A DNA stretch of 39,115 nucleotides from Candidatus Omnitrophota bacterium (lineage in GTDB: Bacteria > Omnitrophota > Gorgyraeia > Gygaellales > Profunditerraquicolaceae). The position numbers and the translations under genes were made by a program. Location of the stretch: the NCBI GenBank assembly GCA_018825985.1, contig JAHKAP010000036.1, positions 1-39,115 of the forward strand, given 5' to 3'. Positions 25,820 through 34,527 of this stretch are shown here, piece by piece. Numbering within the stretch: position 1 is the stretch's first letter; every line of letters starts with the position of its first letter. The notes under the pieces were generated by a model. It saw only the letters and a program-made list of their open reading frames with translations, searched no databases and was not told the DNA's origin.

Positions 25820-27654
25820 TATTTGGATTGCCCCTGGAGGGCCCGTTTGATTATTTAATCCCCGCCGATTTAGAAGCTAAAATAAAACCAGGATCCAGGG
25901 TAAAGGTGAGTTTTGGACCTAAGCGGATGATCGGTTATGTTGTGATGGCGTCTGCTAAGAGCAGCATCCTTAAGATCAAGCCTATTTTGGAAGCTGTTGA
26001 TGACATTCCTGTTTTAGATAGAAACTTACTTTCACTTACTAAGGAGTTGTCTGAATATTACGGTTGTTCCTGGGGAGAGGCGATCGAAACCGCTATTCCT
26101 GACGGTTTGCGCAAAGGGAAAAAATTTTCTTCAGCGGGATTTATTGATAAAGAAAATCGCATTTCTAATGATAAACCCGGCAATACTCTGATCCTTGATC
26201 AGGGTAATGGCCTGCGCTGGGATATTTACATTGAACGGATAAAGACCGTCTTAACTTTTAGTAAGTCAGTAATCGTGATATTGCCGGATATAGAATCTGT
26301 TTTTAAGGCCAGGGATCTTATTGGGTCGAGATTGGATATACCGGTAGGGGTTATGTACCGTAATCAGCCTGATGAATTGGAAGTTTGGCTTAAAGCGAAA
26401 AAAGGCGCTACGCCGGTAATAGCGGGAACCCGTTCGGCTATTTTTGCTCCTAGGCCTGGCCTGGGGTTGATAATTATCGATGAAGAAGAGGACTATGGGT
26501 ATAAACAGGACCAGGTCCCTCATTATAATGTCCGGGAAATTGCTTTTATGCGCGCTAAATTAGAAAATGCGGACCTAATCTTGGGAAGCAGGTCCCCATC
26601 TTTAGAGAGTTTTTATCATTCCCGGCAAGGTGAATTAAAGTATGAATTTATCCCCCGGAAAAAATCGCCTCCGGAAGTAAAAATAATGGACATCAAAGAT
26701 TTTCCGGCGGTCAGTAAAAAAGGGGATATTCTTTTAACCCGCTTTCTGCAGGATTCTATCCTGGAAGCCTTGGCTAATCATGGTAAGGCCCTGATATTCT
26801 TAAACCGTAAAGGATTCGCTACTTTTGTCGCCTGCCGCTATTGCGGCAAGGCTTTAAAATGCCCACGCTGTAATATCAGCCTGGTTTACCATTTTAAAGA
26901 TAACCTGTTAAGCTGTAACTACTGTAATTTTAAACTCGAATCGCCTCCTAAGATCTGCCCGGAATGCAATTCAGGGTATATCCGTTACTCCGGCATTGGT
27001 ACTGAGAAGATAGAAAGCGAGCTCTCCAGGATATATCCTCAGGCCAGAATTAAATTAGTTGAGATTGGCAAAGATTTGGATATGCGGGGCGCGGATATTT
27101 TTGTTTCTACTCAAGAGATCATCCGGCATAAAGGCGTTAAATTTGATCTGATCGGAGTTCTGGCTATAGATAATTCCTTGAATCATTTTGATTTCCGGGG
27201 ATCAGAAAAAACATTTTCTATCCTTGCCGGCTTAGCCGAATTAACAGATAAATTGATAATAATCCAGACCGGATATCCAACCCACCATGTTTTTAAGGCC
27301 GTTGAATCCGGGGATCCAATAATTTTTTACGATGAAGAGTTAAAACAAAGGCAGCAGCTCGGGCTTCCGCCGTATAAACATTTGGGAATAGTTAAGCTGA
27401 GGGGCAAAAAAGAGGAGAAGGTAAAAGAGTCAGCTCATTTCTTATTTGATAAATTAAGTAAACTTAAAAATAAAAAAGGGATCAAGGTGGTATCTGTCAG
27501 CCCAGGAATCCACCCTAAACTTAGGGGAAATTATTATTGGCAGGTGCTTTTAAGTTCGAATAGCCCCCAGAAGATAGTTGAATTATTAAAAATAAACTTA
27601 AAAGGTTTCAAGCATTCAGGTATAATAGTTACAGTTGATATAGACCCAGTTTAA
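25804..27654 (+). CDS. priA: Primosomal protein N' (PriA helicase)
   Basis: GTRSAIFAPRPGLGLIIIDEEED; CRYCGKALKCPRCN...CNYCNFKLESPPKICPECNS zinc repeats; GIGTEKIESEL. Confidence 0.96.
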   Translation: MYAKVVFGLPLEGPFDYLIPADLEAKIKPGSRVKVSFGPKRMIGYVVMASAKSSILKIKPILEAVDDIPVLDRNLLSLTKELSEYYGCSWGEAIETAIPDGLRKGKKFSSAGFIDKENRISNDKPGNTLILDQGNGLRWDIYIERIKTVLTFSKSVIVILPDIESVFKARDLIGSRLDIPVGVMYRNQPDELEVWLKAKKGATPVIAGTRSAIFAPRPGLGLIIIDEEEDYGYKQDQVPHYNVREIAFMRAKLENADLILGSRSPSLESFYHSRQGELKYEFIPRKKSPPEVKIMDIKDFPAVSKKGDILLTRFLQDSILEALANHGKALIFLNRKGFATFVACRYCGKALKCPRCNISLVYHFKDNLLSCNYCNFKLESPPKICPECNSGYIRYSGIGTEKIESELSRIYPQARIKLVEIGKDLDMRGADIFVSTQEIIRHKGVKFDLIGVLAIDNSLNHFDFRGSEKTFSILAGLAELTDKLIIIQTGYPTHHVFKAVESGDPIIFYDEELKQRQQLGLPPYKHLGIVKLRGKKEEKVKESAHFLFDKLSKLKNKKGIKVVSVSPGIHPKLRGNYYWQVLLSSNSPQKIVELLKINLKGFKHSGIIVTVDIDPV

Positions 27655-27657
27655 AAA

Positions 27658-27728
27658 CAGTAGTTAGTATGTAGTAGGTAGGTATTAGGGAAACCCTACC
27701 TACTAACTACTACCTACTATATACTGAA
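27658..27728. repeat. TAGTAGGTAG-type repeat without ORF; imperfect hairpin ending CTACTATATACTGAA
   Basis: CAGTAGTTAGTATGTAGTAGGTAGGTATTAGGGAAACCCTACCTACTAACTACTACCTACTATATACTGAA. Confidence 0.88.
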
Positions 27729-27730
27729 TT

Positions 27731-28666
27731 ATGAAGATAGTGTATTTTGGGAGCTCAAAATTCGCAGTGCCGTCGCTCCAAGCTTTATTAGGCGCCGGGC
27801 ATGAGGTTCTTTGTGTAATAACCCAGCCGGATAAAAAACAGGGCAGGGGTATGCATTTGTCATATACTCCTATTAAGCAAGCGGCCCAGGAATTAAAACT
27901 TAAGATCTATCAGCCTCTCGAGGTTAATGATACTGAGGTAGTTAATAAGCTCAAAGAGTTTAAGCCGGACCTGTTTGTGGCTATTGCCTACGGCCAATTT
28001 TTATCCGATGAGCTTTTGGGAATCCCTAAGTTTTTTGCGATTAACCTGCATGCTTCGCTTTTACCCAAATACAGGGGAGCGGCTCCGGTTAATTGGGCTC
28101 TAATAAACGGGGAGCGTAAAACCGGGAATAGCTTGATTAAATTATCCAAGAAGATGGATGCTGGAGCTCTACTTTTGCAGGAAGAGACAAAGATAGCCGA
28201 CAGCGAAACAGCAGTTTTTTTAGAGGAGAGGTTGTCTCATATGGGGGTAGCTCTTTTATTAAATTCGATAGATGCTATTGCCAACGGGAGATATAATCTG
28301 ACAGACCAGGATGAATCCAAGGCTACTTTAGCTCCCCGATTAAAAAAGAACGATGGATTGATCGATTGGAGCAAGCCGGCCCAGGATATTTATAATTTGA
28401 TCCGGGGATGTTCAGACTGGCCCGGGGCCTTTACTCATTATAAAGGTAAGATGCTCAAAGTTTTTCAGACCCAGGTCATAAAATCTCCTGATAAATTTTC
28501 GCCCGGGGAGTTAGTTCATGTCTCTAACGAAGGCTTAAGCGTTGGCACCGGCAAGGGCATTTTATTAATCAAGGAATTGCAGTTAGAAGGTAAGCGCCGT
28601 ATGCCGGTTAGCGATTTTCTCTCCGGCCACCAACTCAAAAACGGGGTCAGAATTATTTTTTCTTGA
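27731..28666 (+). CDS. fmt: Methionyl-tRNA formyltransferase
   Basis: MKIVYFGSSKFAVPSLQALL; QPDKKQGRGM; NLHASLLPKYRGAAPVNWALINGE. Confidence 0.97.
   Translation: MKIVYFGSSKFAVPSLQALLGAGHEVLCVITQPDKKQGRGMHLSYTPIKQAAQELKLKIYQPLEVNDTEVVNKLKEFKPDLFVAIAYGQFLSDELLGIPKFFAINLHASLLPKYRGAAPVNWALINGERKTGNSLIKLSKKMDAGALLLQEETKIADSETAVFLEERLSHMGVALLLNSIDAIANGRYNLTDQDESKATLAPRLKKNDGLIDWSKPAQDIYNLIRGCSDWPGAFTHYKGKMLKVFQTQVIKSPDKFSPGELVHVSNEGLSVGTGKGILLIKELQLEGKRRMPVSDFLSGHQLKNGVRIIFS
28643..28662. repeat. Half-site of the GGGGTCAGAATTATTTTTTC repeat forming the fmt 3' coding end
   Basis: 20-bp identity to 36867-36886. Confidence 0.75.
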
Positions 28667-28672
28667 ATTAGG

Positions 28673-28738
28673 AATTAGGGACAGCGACTATTTTTTTTGA
28701 CAATCGTGATAATTGCAAAATAGTCGCTGTCCCTAATT
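28673..28738. repeat. REP-like inverted repeat AATTAGGGACAGCGACTATTTT / AAAATAGTCGCTGTCCCTAATT
   Basis: 22-bp perfect arms 28673-28694/28717-28738. Confidence 0.93.
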
Positions 28739-28755
28739 ATGGCAGGAAAAACTAG

Positions 28756-28783
28756 TTGCTTGGCTAAAAAGTTGTGTTATAAT
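28756..28783 (+). promoter_or_regulatory. Putative sigma70-type promoter, TTGCTT-N16-TATAAT
   Basis: Upstream of first galT-like gene; consensus -10. Confidence 0.5.
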
Positions 28784-28836
28784 CAGAATGTTAAATTGTA
28801 TTCACAAAATTTTGCTAATAATATTAAGAAAGATAG

Positions 28837-29877
28837 ATGCCTGAATTAAGAAAAGATCCAATTATCGGACGCTGGGTAATTATTGCTACTGAACGGGCCA
28901 AAAGGCCGGATCAGCTAACCAATCTAACCCAGGAGATCCCGGCTGAAAAACCCTGCCCTTTCTGCACCGGTAAAGAGACCGAGACTCCCAATGAAATATA
29001 TTCCATCAGGCCTACCCATACCCCTCCTAATACGCCGGGTTGGGAATTAAGGGTTGTGCCCAGCCTTACTCCTTTTTTAAGGATCGAGGGAGAGCTTGAT
29101 AGGACCGGCAGGGGTTTGTATGACTTGATGAACGGTGTTGGCGCGCATGAAATAGTTGTTGAAACTAATCAGCATCTGGCCAATATCTGCGATTTGCCCG
29201 AAGAGCAGATCAAGTGGGTTATTGCTTGTTATATTGACCGGATCGTTGACCTGGAAAAAGATAAGCGTTTTAAATATGTATTAGTTTTTAAGAATTATGG
29301 CTGGTCTGCCGGAGGCGGAAGGGTCAGGCATTCCCGGACTCAGTTGATCGCCACCCCGGTCAATCCTAAAAGGGTAAAAGAGGAGTTGGTGGGAGCAAGG
29401 AAATATTATGACTCTCATGAAAGATGCGTTTTTTGCGACCTGGTTAAACAGGAACTGCATTCAAAAGACAGGTTGATCCTGGAGATAGACGGATTTATTG
29501 CCGTTGTTCCTTTTGCCTCGCGGTTTCCTTTTGAAGTCTGGATCCTGCCTAAAAGGCATAGTTGTGATTTTGTCCGGCTGGATGAAGAAGAAAGGAAAAA
29601 TCTGGCCCGGATACTTAAGCAGGTTTTATTAAAGATTAAAATTGGTTTAAATGACCCGCCTTACAATTATATCATCCATTCTGCACCGTTTCGCAGACAA
29701 AAGGTAGGCTACTGGAAGAGCATAGAGGAAGATTATCATTGGCATATTGAGATTACTCCTCGCTTGACCCGGGTAGCCGGGTTTGAATGGGGGACAGGAT
29801 TTTATATCTGCCCGGTTCCTCCGGAAAGCGCGGCTAAATTTTTAAGGGAAGTAGAGATAGACTCCGAAGGAGGATAG
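28837..29877 (+). CDS. GalT-like (galactose-1-phosphate uridylyltransferase family) paralog with altered active-site motif (HSR instead of HPH)
   Basis: RKDPIIGRWVIIATERAKRPDQ; CPFCTGKETETPNEI; CVFCD; VRHSRTQLIA; YHWHIEITPRLTRVAGFEWGTGFYI. Confidence 0.88.
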   Translation: MPELRKDPIIGRWVIIATERAKRPDQLTNLTQEIPAEKPCPFCTGKETETPNEIYSIRPTHTPPNTPGWELRVVPSLTPFLRIEGELDRTGRGLYDLMNGVGAHEIVVETNQHLANICDLPEEQIKWVIACYIDRIVDLEKDKRFKYVLVFKNYGWSAGGGRVRHSRTQLIATPVNPKRVKEELVGARKYYDSHERCVFCDLVKQELHSKDRLILEIDGFIAVVPFASRFPFEVWILPKRHSCDFVRLDEEERKNLARILKQVLLKIKIGLNDPPYNYIIHSAPFRRQKVGYWKSIEEDYHWHIEITPRLTRVAGFEWGTGFYICPVPPESAAKFLREVEIDSEGG

Positions 29878-29881
29878 ATCT

Positions 29882-29959
29882 ACCCCGCATCTTTTATAAA
29901 TTTATAAGTTTTAAGGCGAATACGTCTTAAGAATGTTGAATATTAAAAAGGTGCGGGGT
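29882..29959 (+). other. Intercistronic long stem-loop (14-bp outer stem, inner TTAAG stem)
   Basis: ACCCCGCATCTTTT 29882-29895 pairs with AAAAGGTGCGGGGT 29946-29959 with one G-U wobble. Confidence 0.75.
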
Positions 29960-29993
29960 TAACTCGCGACAAAATCAATAGAGGTGTTCGTTA

Positions 29994-30998
29994 ATGTCAG
30001 AATTAAGAAGAGATCCGATCGGCGGAAGATGGGTTATAGTAGATACCGACCATCCTAACCGGCCTAAGGATTATGATATTGAGTCTCCGGCCTGGAGAGA
30101 AGGAGTTTGCCCTTTTTGTTACGGCAATGAGTCCCAAACTCCTCCGGAAATAATCGCTATCCGCGAACCCGGCACCGCTGCAAATACTCCGGGATGGCAG
30201 GCCCGTGTGGTTTCAAATAAGTATCCCGCGCTGCAGATCGAGGGTGACCTGGATAGAAGCGGCTTGGGGATTTATGATATGTCCAATGGTATTGGCGCTC
30301 ACGAGGTGATCATAGATTCTCCGTATCATCAAAAGGATATACCGGACCTTTTAGACCAGGAAGTGGAGAATATATTTTCACTATCTTGCGTACGCAGCCT
30401 GGACCTTATGCGCGATAAGCGTTTCAAATATGTGATGATTTTTAAGAACTACGGCCCGGCTGCCGGCGCGTCCCTGGCGCATCCGCATACCCAGTTGATC
30501 GCTTTGCCGATGGTGCCTAAAAGCGTCAAAGAGGAGATAAATGGGGCGCACAATTATTTTGAATACCGGGATCGGTGTATATTCTGCGATGTTATCCGTC
30601 AGGAGACCCAGGAAAAAGAGAGGATAGTTTTAGAAAATAAATACTTTTTAGCATTTTGCCCTTTTGTTTCGCGTTTTCCTTTTGAGATTTGGGTTATCCC
30701 TAAGAAACACAACGGTTATTTCTGCCATATGCCTCAGGAAGAGGTTCCGGCATTGGCATCTATGGTGAAAGAGCTTATATCGAAAGTAAAAAAGATATTC
30801 GGTAGTTTATGTTATAATTTCATTATACATAGCGCGCCTATCAACGGAGATGGCGAGCCTGAAGGATATCACTGGCATCTGGAGTTTATGCCTAAATTAA
30901 CTAAAGTGGCGGGTTTTGAATGGGGTACCGGCTTTTATCTGGTGCCTACGCCTCCGGAATTGGCGGCTAAATTCTTAAGAGAAGAAAATACCAGTTAA
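29994..30998 (+). CDS. galT: Galactose-1-phosphate uridylyltransferase family protein (canonical HPH)
   Basis: RRDPIGGRWVIVDTDHPNRPKD; CPFCYGNESQTPPEI; LAHPHTQLIALP; YHWHLEFMPKLTKVAGFEWGTGFYL. Confidence 0.92.
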   Translation: MSELRRDPIGGRWVIVDTDHPNRPKDYDIESPAWREGVCPFCYGNESQTPPEIIAIREPGTAANTPGWQARVVSNKYPALQIEGDLDRSGLGIYDMSNGIGAHEVIIDSPYHQKDIPDLLDQEVENIFSLSCVRSLDLMRDKRFKYVMIFKNYGPAAGASLAHPHTQLIALPMVPKSVKEEINGAHNYFEYRDRCIFCDVIRQETQEKERIVLENKYFLAFCPFVSRFPFEIWVIPKKHNGYFCHMPQEEVPALASMVKELISKVKKIFGSLCYNFIIHSAPINGDGEPEGYHWHLEFMPKLTKVAGFEWGTGFYLVPTPPELAAKFLREENTS

Positions 30999-31032
30999 TA
31001 TATAACCAATATTCAAAAAGAGGAGAATTAAA

Positions 31033-32085
31033 ATGGCGGTAAAAGTAGGTATTAATGGTTTCGGAAGGATCGGCAGGCTTGTAGCCAGGGCAATACTTGA
31101 GAAAAATTCCAAGAATCTGGAATTGGTCGCGATTAATGACCTCTGCGACGCAAAAACTAATGCACATTTATTTAAATATGATTCCGTGCACGGGCGTTTA
31201 AACGCTGAGGTAAAGGCTACCGGCGTTGATGAGATTTCAGTAAATGGCAAAGTGATCAAAGTTTTAAGTAAAACCGACCTCTCAGAGCTGCCCTGGAAGG
31301 ACCTGGGAGTTGAAATAGTGGTTGAGTCAACCGGGTTATTTACCGTAAAGAAAGACGGGGTCAATAAAAAAGGTAAAACCGTAAAAGGCGCTGAAAACCA
31401 TATTACCAAGGGCGGGGCTAAAAAGGTAGTTATCTCGGCTCCGGCTGAAGGTGAAGATATTACCATTGTTATGGGAGTCAATGAGGATAAATATGACCCT
31501 AAGAATCATTTTGTCCTTTCTAACGCCTCTTGCACTACCAACTGCCTCGCTCCAGTAGCCAAGGTGCTTCAGGATAAGTGGGGGATACAAAAGGGATTAA
31601 TGACCACGATCCATTCTTATACTAACGACCAGAGGATACAAGATATGGCTCATTCTGATCCCCGTCGCGCGCGCGCGGCAGCTATTTCAATGATACCTAC
31701 TTCTACCGGGGCTGCCAAAGCAATATCTTTAGTTATACCTGAACTTAAGGGTAAGCTTGATGGTTTCGCGATCCGGGTCCCTACGCCAAATGTTTCAGTA
31801 GTTGATCTAACCTGCCTTTTAGGCAAGAAGGTTAGCGCTGAAGAGGTGAACGCGGCAATGAAAGAAGCCGCAGTTGGTAAAATGAAAGGGATCTTGGAGG
31901 TATGCGAAGAACCTTTGGTCTCAATTGATTTTAACCACTATCCTTTAAGTTCAGTTTTAGATGCCATGAATACCAAGGTTATCCAGGATGATTTTGTGAA
32001 AGTTCTCTCCTGGTATGATAATGAGTGGGGTTATTCAAACCGGGTAGTTGACTTGTGCGAGTATATAGTAAAAAAAGGTTTATAA
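31033..32085 (+). CDS. gap: Glyceraldehyde-3-phosphate dehydrogenase, type I
   Basis: [49 protein letters not shown]. Confidence 0.99.
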   Translation: MAVKVGINGFGRIGRLVARAILEKNSKNLELVAINDLCDAKTNAHLFKYDSVHGRLNAEVKATGVDEISVNGKVIKVLSKTDLSELPWKDLGVEIVVESTGLFTVKKDGVNKKGKTVKGAENHITKGGAKKVVISAPAEGEDITIVMGVNEDKYDPKNHFVLSNASCTTNCLAPVAKVLQDKWGIQKGLMTTIHSYTNDQRIQDMAHSDPRRARAAAISMIPTSTGAAKAISLVIPELKGKLDGFAIRVPTPNVSVVDLTCLLGKKVSAEEVNAAMKEAAVGKMKGILEVCEEPLVSIDFNHYPLSSVLDAMNTKVIQDDFVKVLSWYDNEWGYSNRVVDLCEYIVKKGL

Positions 32086-32109
32086 ACGATATAACGATAT
32101 TCTAATGAA

Positions 32110-32138
32110 GGGCCTGCCAGACAATGGCGGGCCCTTTT
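32110..32138 (+). terminator. Rho-independent terminator downstream of gap
   Basis: GGGCCTGCCA-gacaa-TGGCGGGCCC followed by TTTT. Confidence 0.85.
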
Positions 32139-32145
32139 ACTTAAA

Positions 32146-34440
32146 ATGCCATATTTCTTGATTTTTACCATAGTTTTGGTAGGTTCAAGCGGGATGATCG
32201 CCCAGGTCTTGATTTTAAGGGAACTGTTGATAAGTTTTTATGGCAATGAACTTATCTTAGGAATTATTCTGGGGAATTGGGTTTTAGCCGAAGGCCTGGG
32301 GGTTTTTTTTACCGGCAGGTTTATAGATCGGTCCAGGGACCCTGGACGTATGTTCATTATCTATAATCTTCTATTTTCATTATTCCTGCCGGTATCTATT
32401 TATTTTTCCCGGGGCTTTAAAGCTTATTTCGGCTTTTCTTTTGGACAAGCTGCCGGCCTGCCGATGGTTTTTCTGGTTTCATTATTGGTAGTTTTTTTAC
32501 CGGCTTTTATCCATGGCGGGTTATTTGGCATAAGCCCCAGGGTTATATCTTTAAATACCAGGAAGGATCCGGCAATTGTTTTAGGCAGGGTATATGCCTG
32601 GGAGACTATTGGAACAGTGATCGCCGGTATAACCCTTACCTATTTTTTAATACCCTACTTGGATTCGTTTCGGATAGTTTTTATGTTTTCTATAATTAAT
32701 ATTCTCGCCTGCATATTTTTAACCAGGATCACAAGCCATCCCAGAGTTAGATATCCGCTTGTATTTGTTCTGTTGTGCTGTTTATCTTTATTTTTTCTAA
32801 TAAAACCAGGCTATCTTCAGGAAATTTCTTTAAAAAAACAGTGGAATATCGGAAAGGTCCTGGAATACCGCAATTCAGTATATGGCAATATAGTTGTCTT
32901 GGAAAGGCAGGGGCAAATAACTTTTTTTTATAATGGTATACCCCTGATTAATCTTCCCCATGCGGATATAACCTCAAGCGAAGAGTTCGCTCATCTGCCG
33001 CTTTTATTCCATGAGAACCCTAAGGATATCCTGGTAATGAGCGCCGGGCCAGGAGGAGTGATCAATGAGATACTCAAGCATAAGGTGAAAAGGGTCGATT
33101 ATACGGAACTCGATCCGTTACTTATCGATATGCTTAATAAATACGCGTCAGGGCTTACCAAAGAAGAGTTAACAGACCCCAGAGTCAGGGTCATTGGCCA
33201 GGATAGCCTGTTCTTTCTTAAAAACAATCAAAATAATTATGATATTATTTTGATCGGATTATCTAAGCCATCAGATCTTTCGTCAAACCGCTTATTTACC
33301 CGCGAATTTTTTGGACTTACCCAGAAACATCTAAATAACGGGGGTATTGTAGGTTTTTGTCTTCCCGGATCTTTAACCTATTTAAGCCGGGAATTAAGGG
33401 ACCTGAATTATTCGATATTAAACGCGCTAAATAAAGTTTATGCTTTTGTTAGGATAATCCCGGGAGATTTAAATTTATATTTAGCCTCTGATTCAGCGGA
33501 TATCCTAAAGGTCCAGCCGGCAGATATTTCTAACAAATTGAAACAGGGTAATATCACTACGAATATTCTTTTGCCCGGTTATCTGAATTATCGGCTTGAT
33601 CCGGATAGAGTTAAGTGGTTTAAAGATTCTTCTTTCGGGGCGACTTCCAGGGTTAATCTTGATCTGGCGCCTTTTGCCGTATTTGAAATGCTGGTATTCT
33701 GGAATAAACAATTTTCTGACTGGTGGGCGCTCTTACTGGAAGCTATGGGCGGACTAAGGTTGAAATATATATTCGCATTCAGTATCTTGATGACCTTGAT
33801 TTTATTTTATTGGTTTAAGTCCGTTAGAGGCGCGGGTTTAAGATCGGCAGTTACCTATAGTATGGCTACCAGCGGATTTTTCGGAATGTTGATAAGTTTG
33901 GTTTTGATCTTCAGTTTTCAGGTTAATTACGGTTATTTATATCAGGCCCTGGGAATGCTGATTAGTGTGTTCATGGCCGGTATTGCCGTTGGAAGCCTTT
34001 TGATCAGCTCTCGGCTAAACAGGATAAAAAACAGCTTTAAGTTTTTTTCGGGTTTGGAAATTGGGATGATCCTGTATTCCTTGTTTTTAGCCTGGTTTAT
34101 AGCTCAAGGAGCAGCTCAGAAGGCGCTCTGCAATTATTGGACCTATCTGTTTCTTTTTTTTGGAGGGGGTTTGCTTTGCGGCCTGGAATTTCCTTTGGCC
34201 GGTAATCTATGCCTGATTAAGGAGAATAATATAGGTAAAGCTGTAGGAAGGCTTTATTTTGCCGATCTATTCGGGAGTTGGCTGGCAGGAATATTTACCG
34301 GAGTGGTATTCTTGCCTGTTTTGGGATTGACCGAAACTCTTTTGGTGGCTGTTATATTAAAACTGAGCAGTTTAGTCTTGCTTACAAGTATGAAATGGGG
34401 TCAGAATTATTTTTTACGAACAAACAGAATAAAAAAATAA
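32146..34440 (+). CDS. Membrane-embedded spermidine synthase-like protein (MFS-like TM domains plus aminopropyltransferase-like Rossmann domain)
   Basis: MIAQVLILRELLISFYGNELILGIILGNW; VYGNIVVLERQGQITFFYNG; LVMSAGPGGVINEILKH; C-terminus within repeat palindrome. Confidence 0.85.
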   Translation: MPYFLIFTIVLVGSSGMIAQVLILRELLISFYGNELILGIILGNWVLAEGLGVFFTGRFIDRSRDPGRMFIIYNLLFSLFLPVSIYFSRGFKAYFGFSFGQAAGLPMVFLVSLLVVFLPAFIHGGLFGISPRVISLNTRKDPAIVLGRVYAWETIGTVIAGITLTYFLIPYLDSFRIVFMFSIINILACIFLTRITSHPRVRYPLVFVLLCCLSLFFLIKPGYLQEISLKKQWNIGKVLEYRNSVYGNIVVLERQGQITFFYNGIPLINLPHADITSSEEFAHLPLLFHENPKDILVMSAGPGGVINEILKHKVKRVDYTELDPLLIDMLNKYASGLTKEELTDPRVRVIGQDSLFFLKNNQNNYDIILIGLSKPSDLSSNRLFTREFFGLTQKHLNNGGIVGFCLPGSLTYLSRELRDLNYSILNALNKVYAFVRIIPGDLNLYLASDSADILKVQPADISNKLKQGNITTNILLPGYLNYRLDPDRVKWFKDSSFGATSRVNLDLAPFAVFEMLVFWNKQFSDWWALLLEAMGGLRLKYIFAFSILMTLILFYWFKSVRGAGLRSAVTYSMATSGFFGMLISLVLIFSFQVNYGYLYQALGMLISVFMAGIAVGSLLISSRLNRIKNSFKFFSGLEIGMILYSLFLAWFIAQGAAQKALCNYWTYLFLFFGGGLLCGLEFPLAGNLCLIKENNIGKAVGRLYFADLFGSWLAGIFTGVVFLPVLGLTETLLVAVILKLSSLVLLTSMKWGQNYFLRTNRIKK

Positions 34441-34455
34441 TTCTGACCCCATTTC
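34392..34455. repeat. REP-like inverted repeat GAAATGGGGTCAGAATTATTTTTT / AAAAAATAATTCTGACCCCATTTC (copy 1)
   Basis: 24-bp perfect arms 34392-34415/34432-34455. Confidence 0.95.
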
Positions 34456-34470
34456 TTTTAGAAAATATCT

Positions 34471-34499
34471 TTGACAAAGTAAACAAATTGGGCTATATT
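34471..34499 (+). promoter_or_regulatory. Sigma70-type promoter TTGACA-N17-TATATT for pgk
   Basis: TTGACA 34471-34476, TATATT 34494-34499; TTTGACAAAG/CTTTGTCAAA inverted repeat 34470-34479/34504-34513 brackets it. Confidence 0.75.
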
Positions 34500-34527
34500 A
34501 AGCCTTTGTCAAAAAGGAGGATTTGGC

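Noticed and set aside
26509-26521. GGACCAGGTCCCT in priA, same as the 15011 repeat arm
   Set aside because: Encodes the conserved-looking DQVPHYN stretch of PriA; a self-palindromic 11-mer likely matching by chance.
32335-32351. Palindrome GTCCAGGGACCCTGGAC in the spermidine synthase-like gene
   Set aside because: Within a continuous coding region (IDRSRDPGR loop), single copy here, no flanking repeat features.
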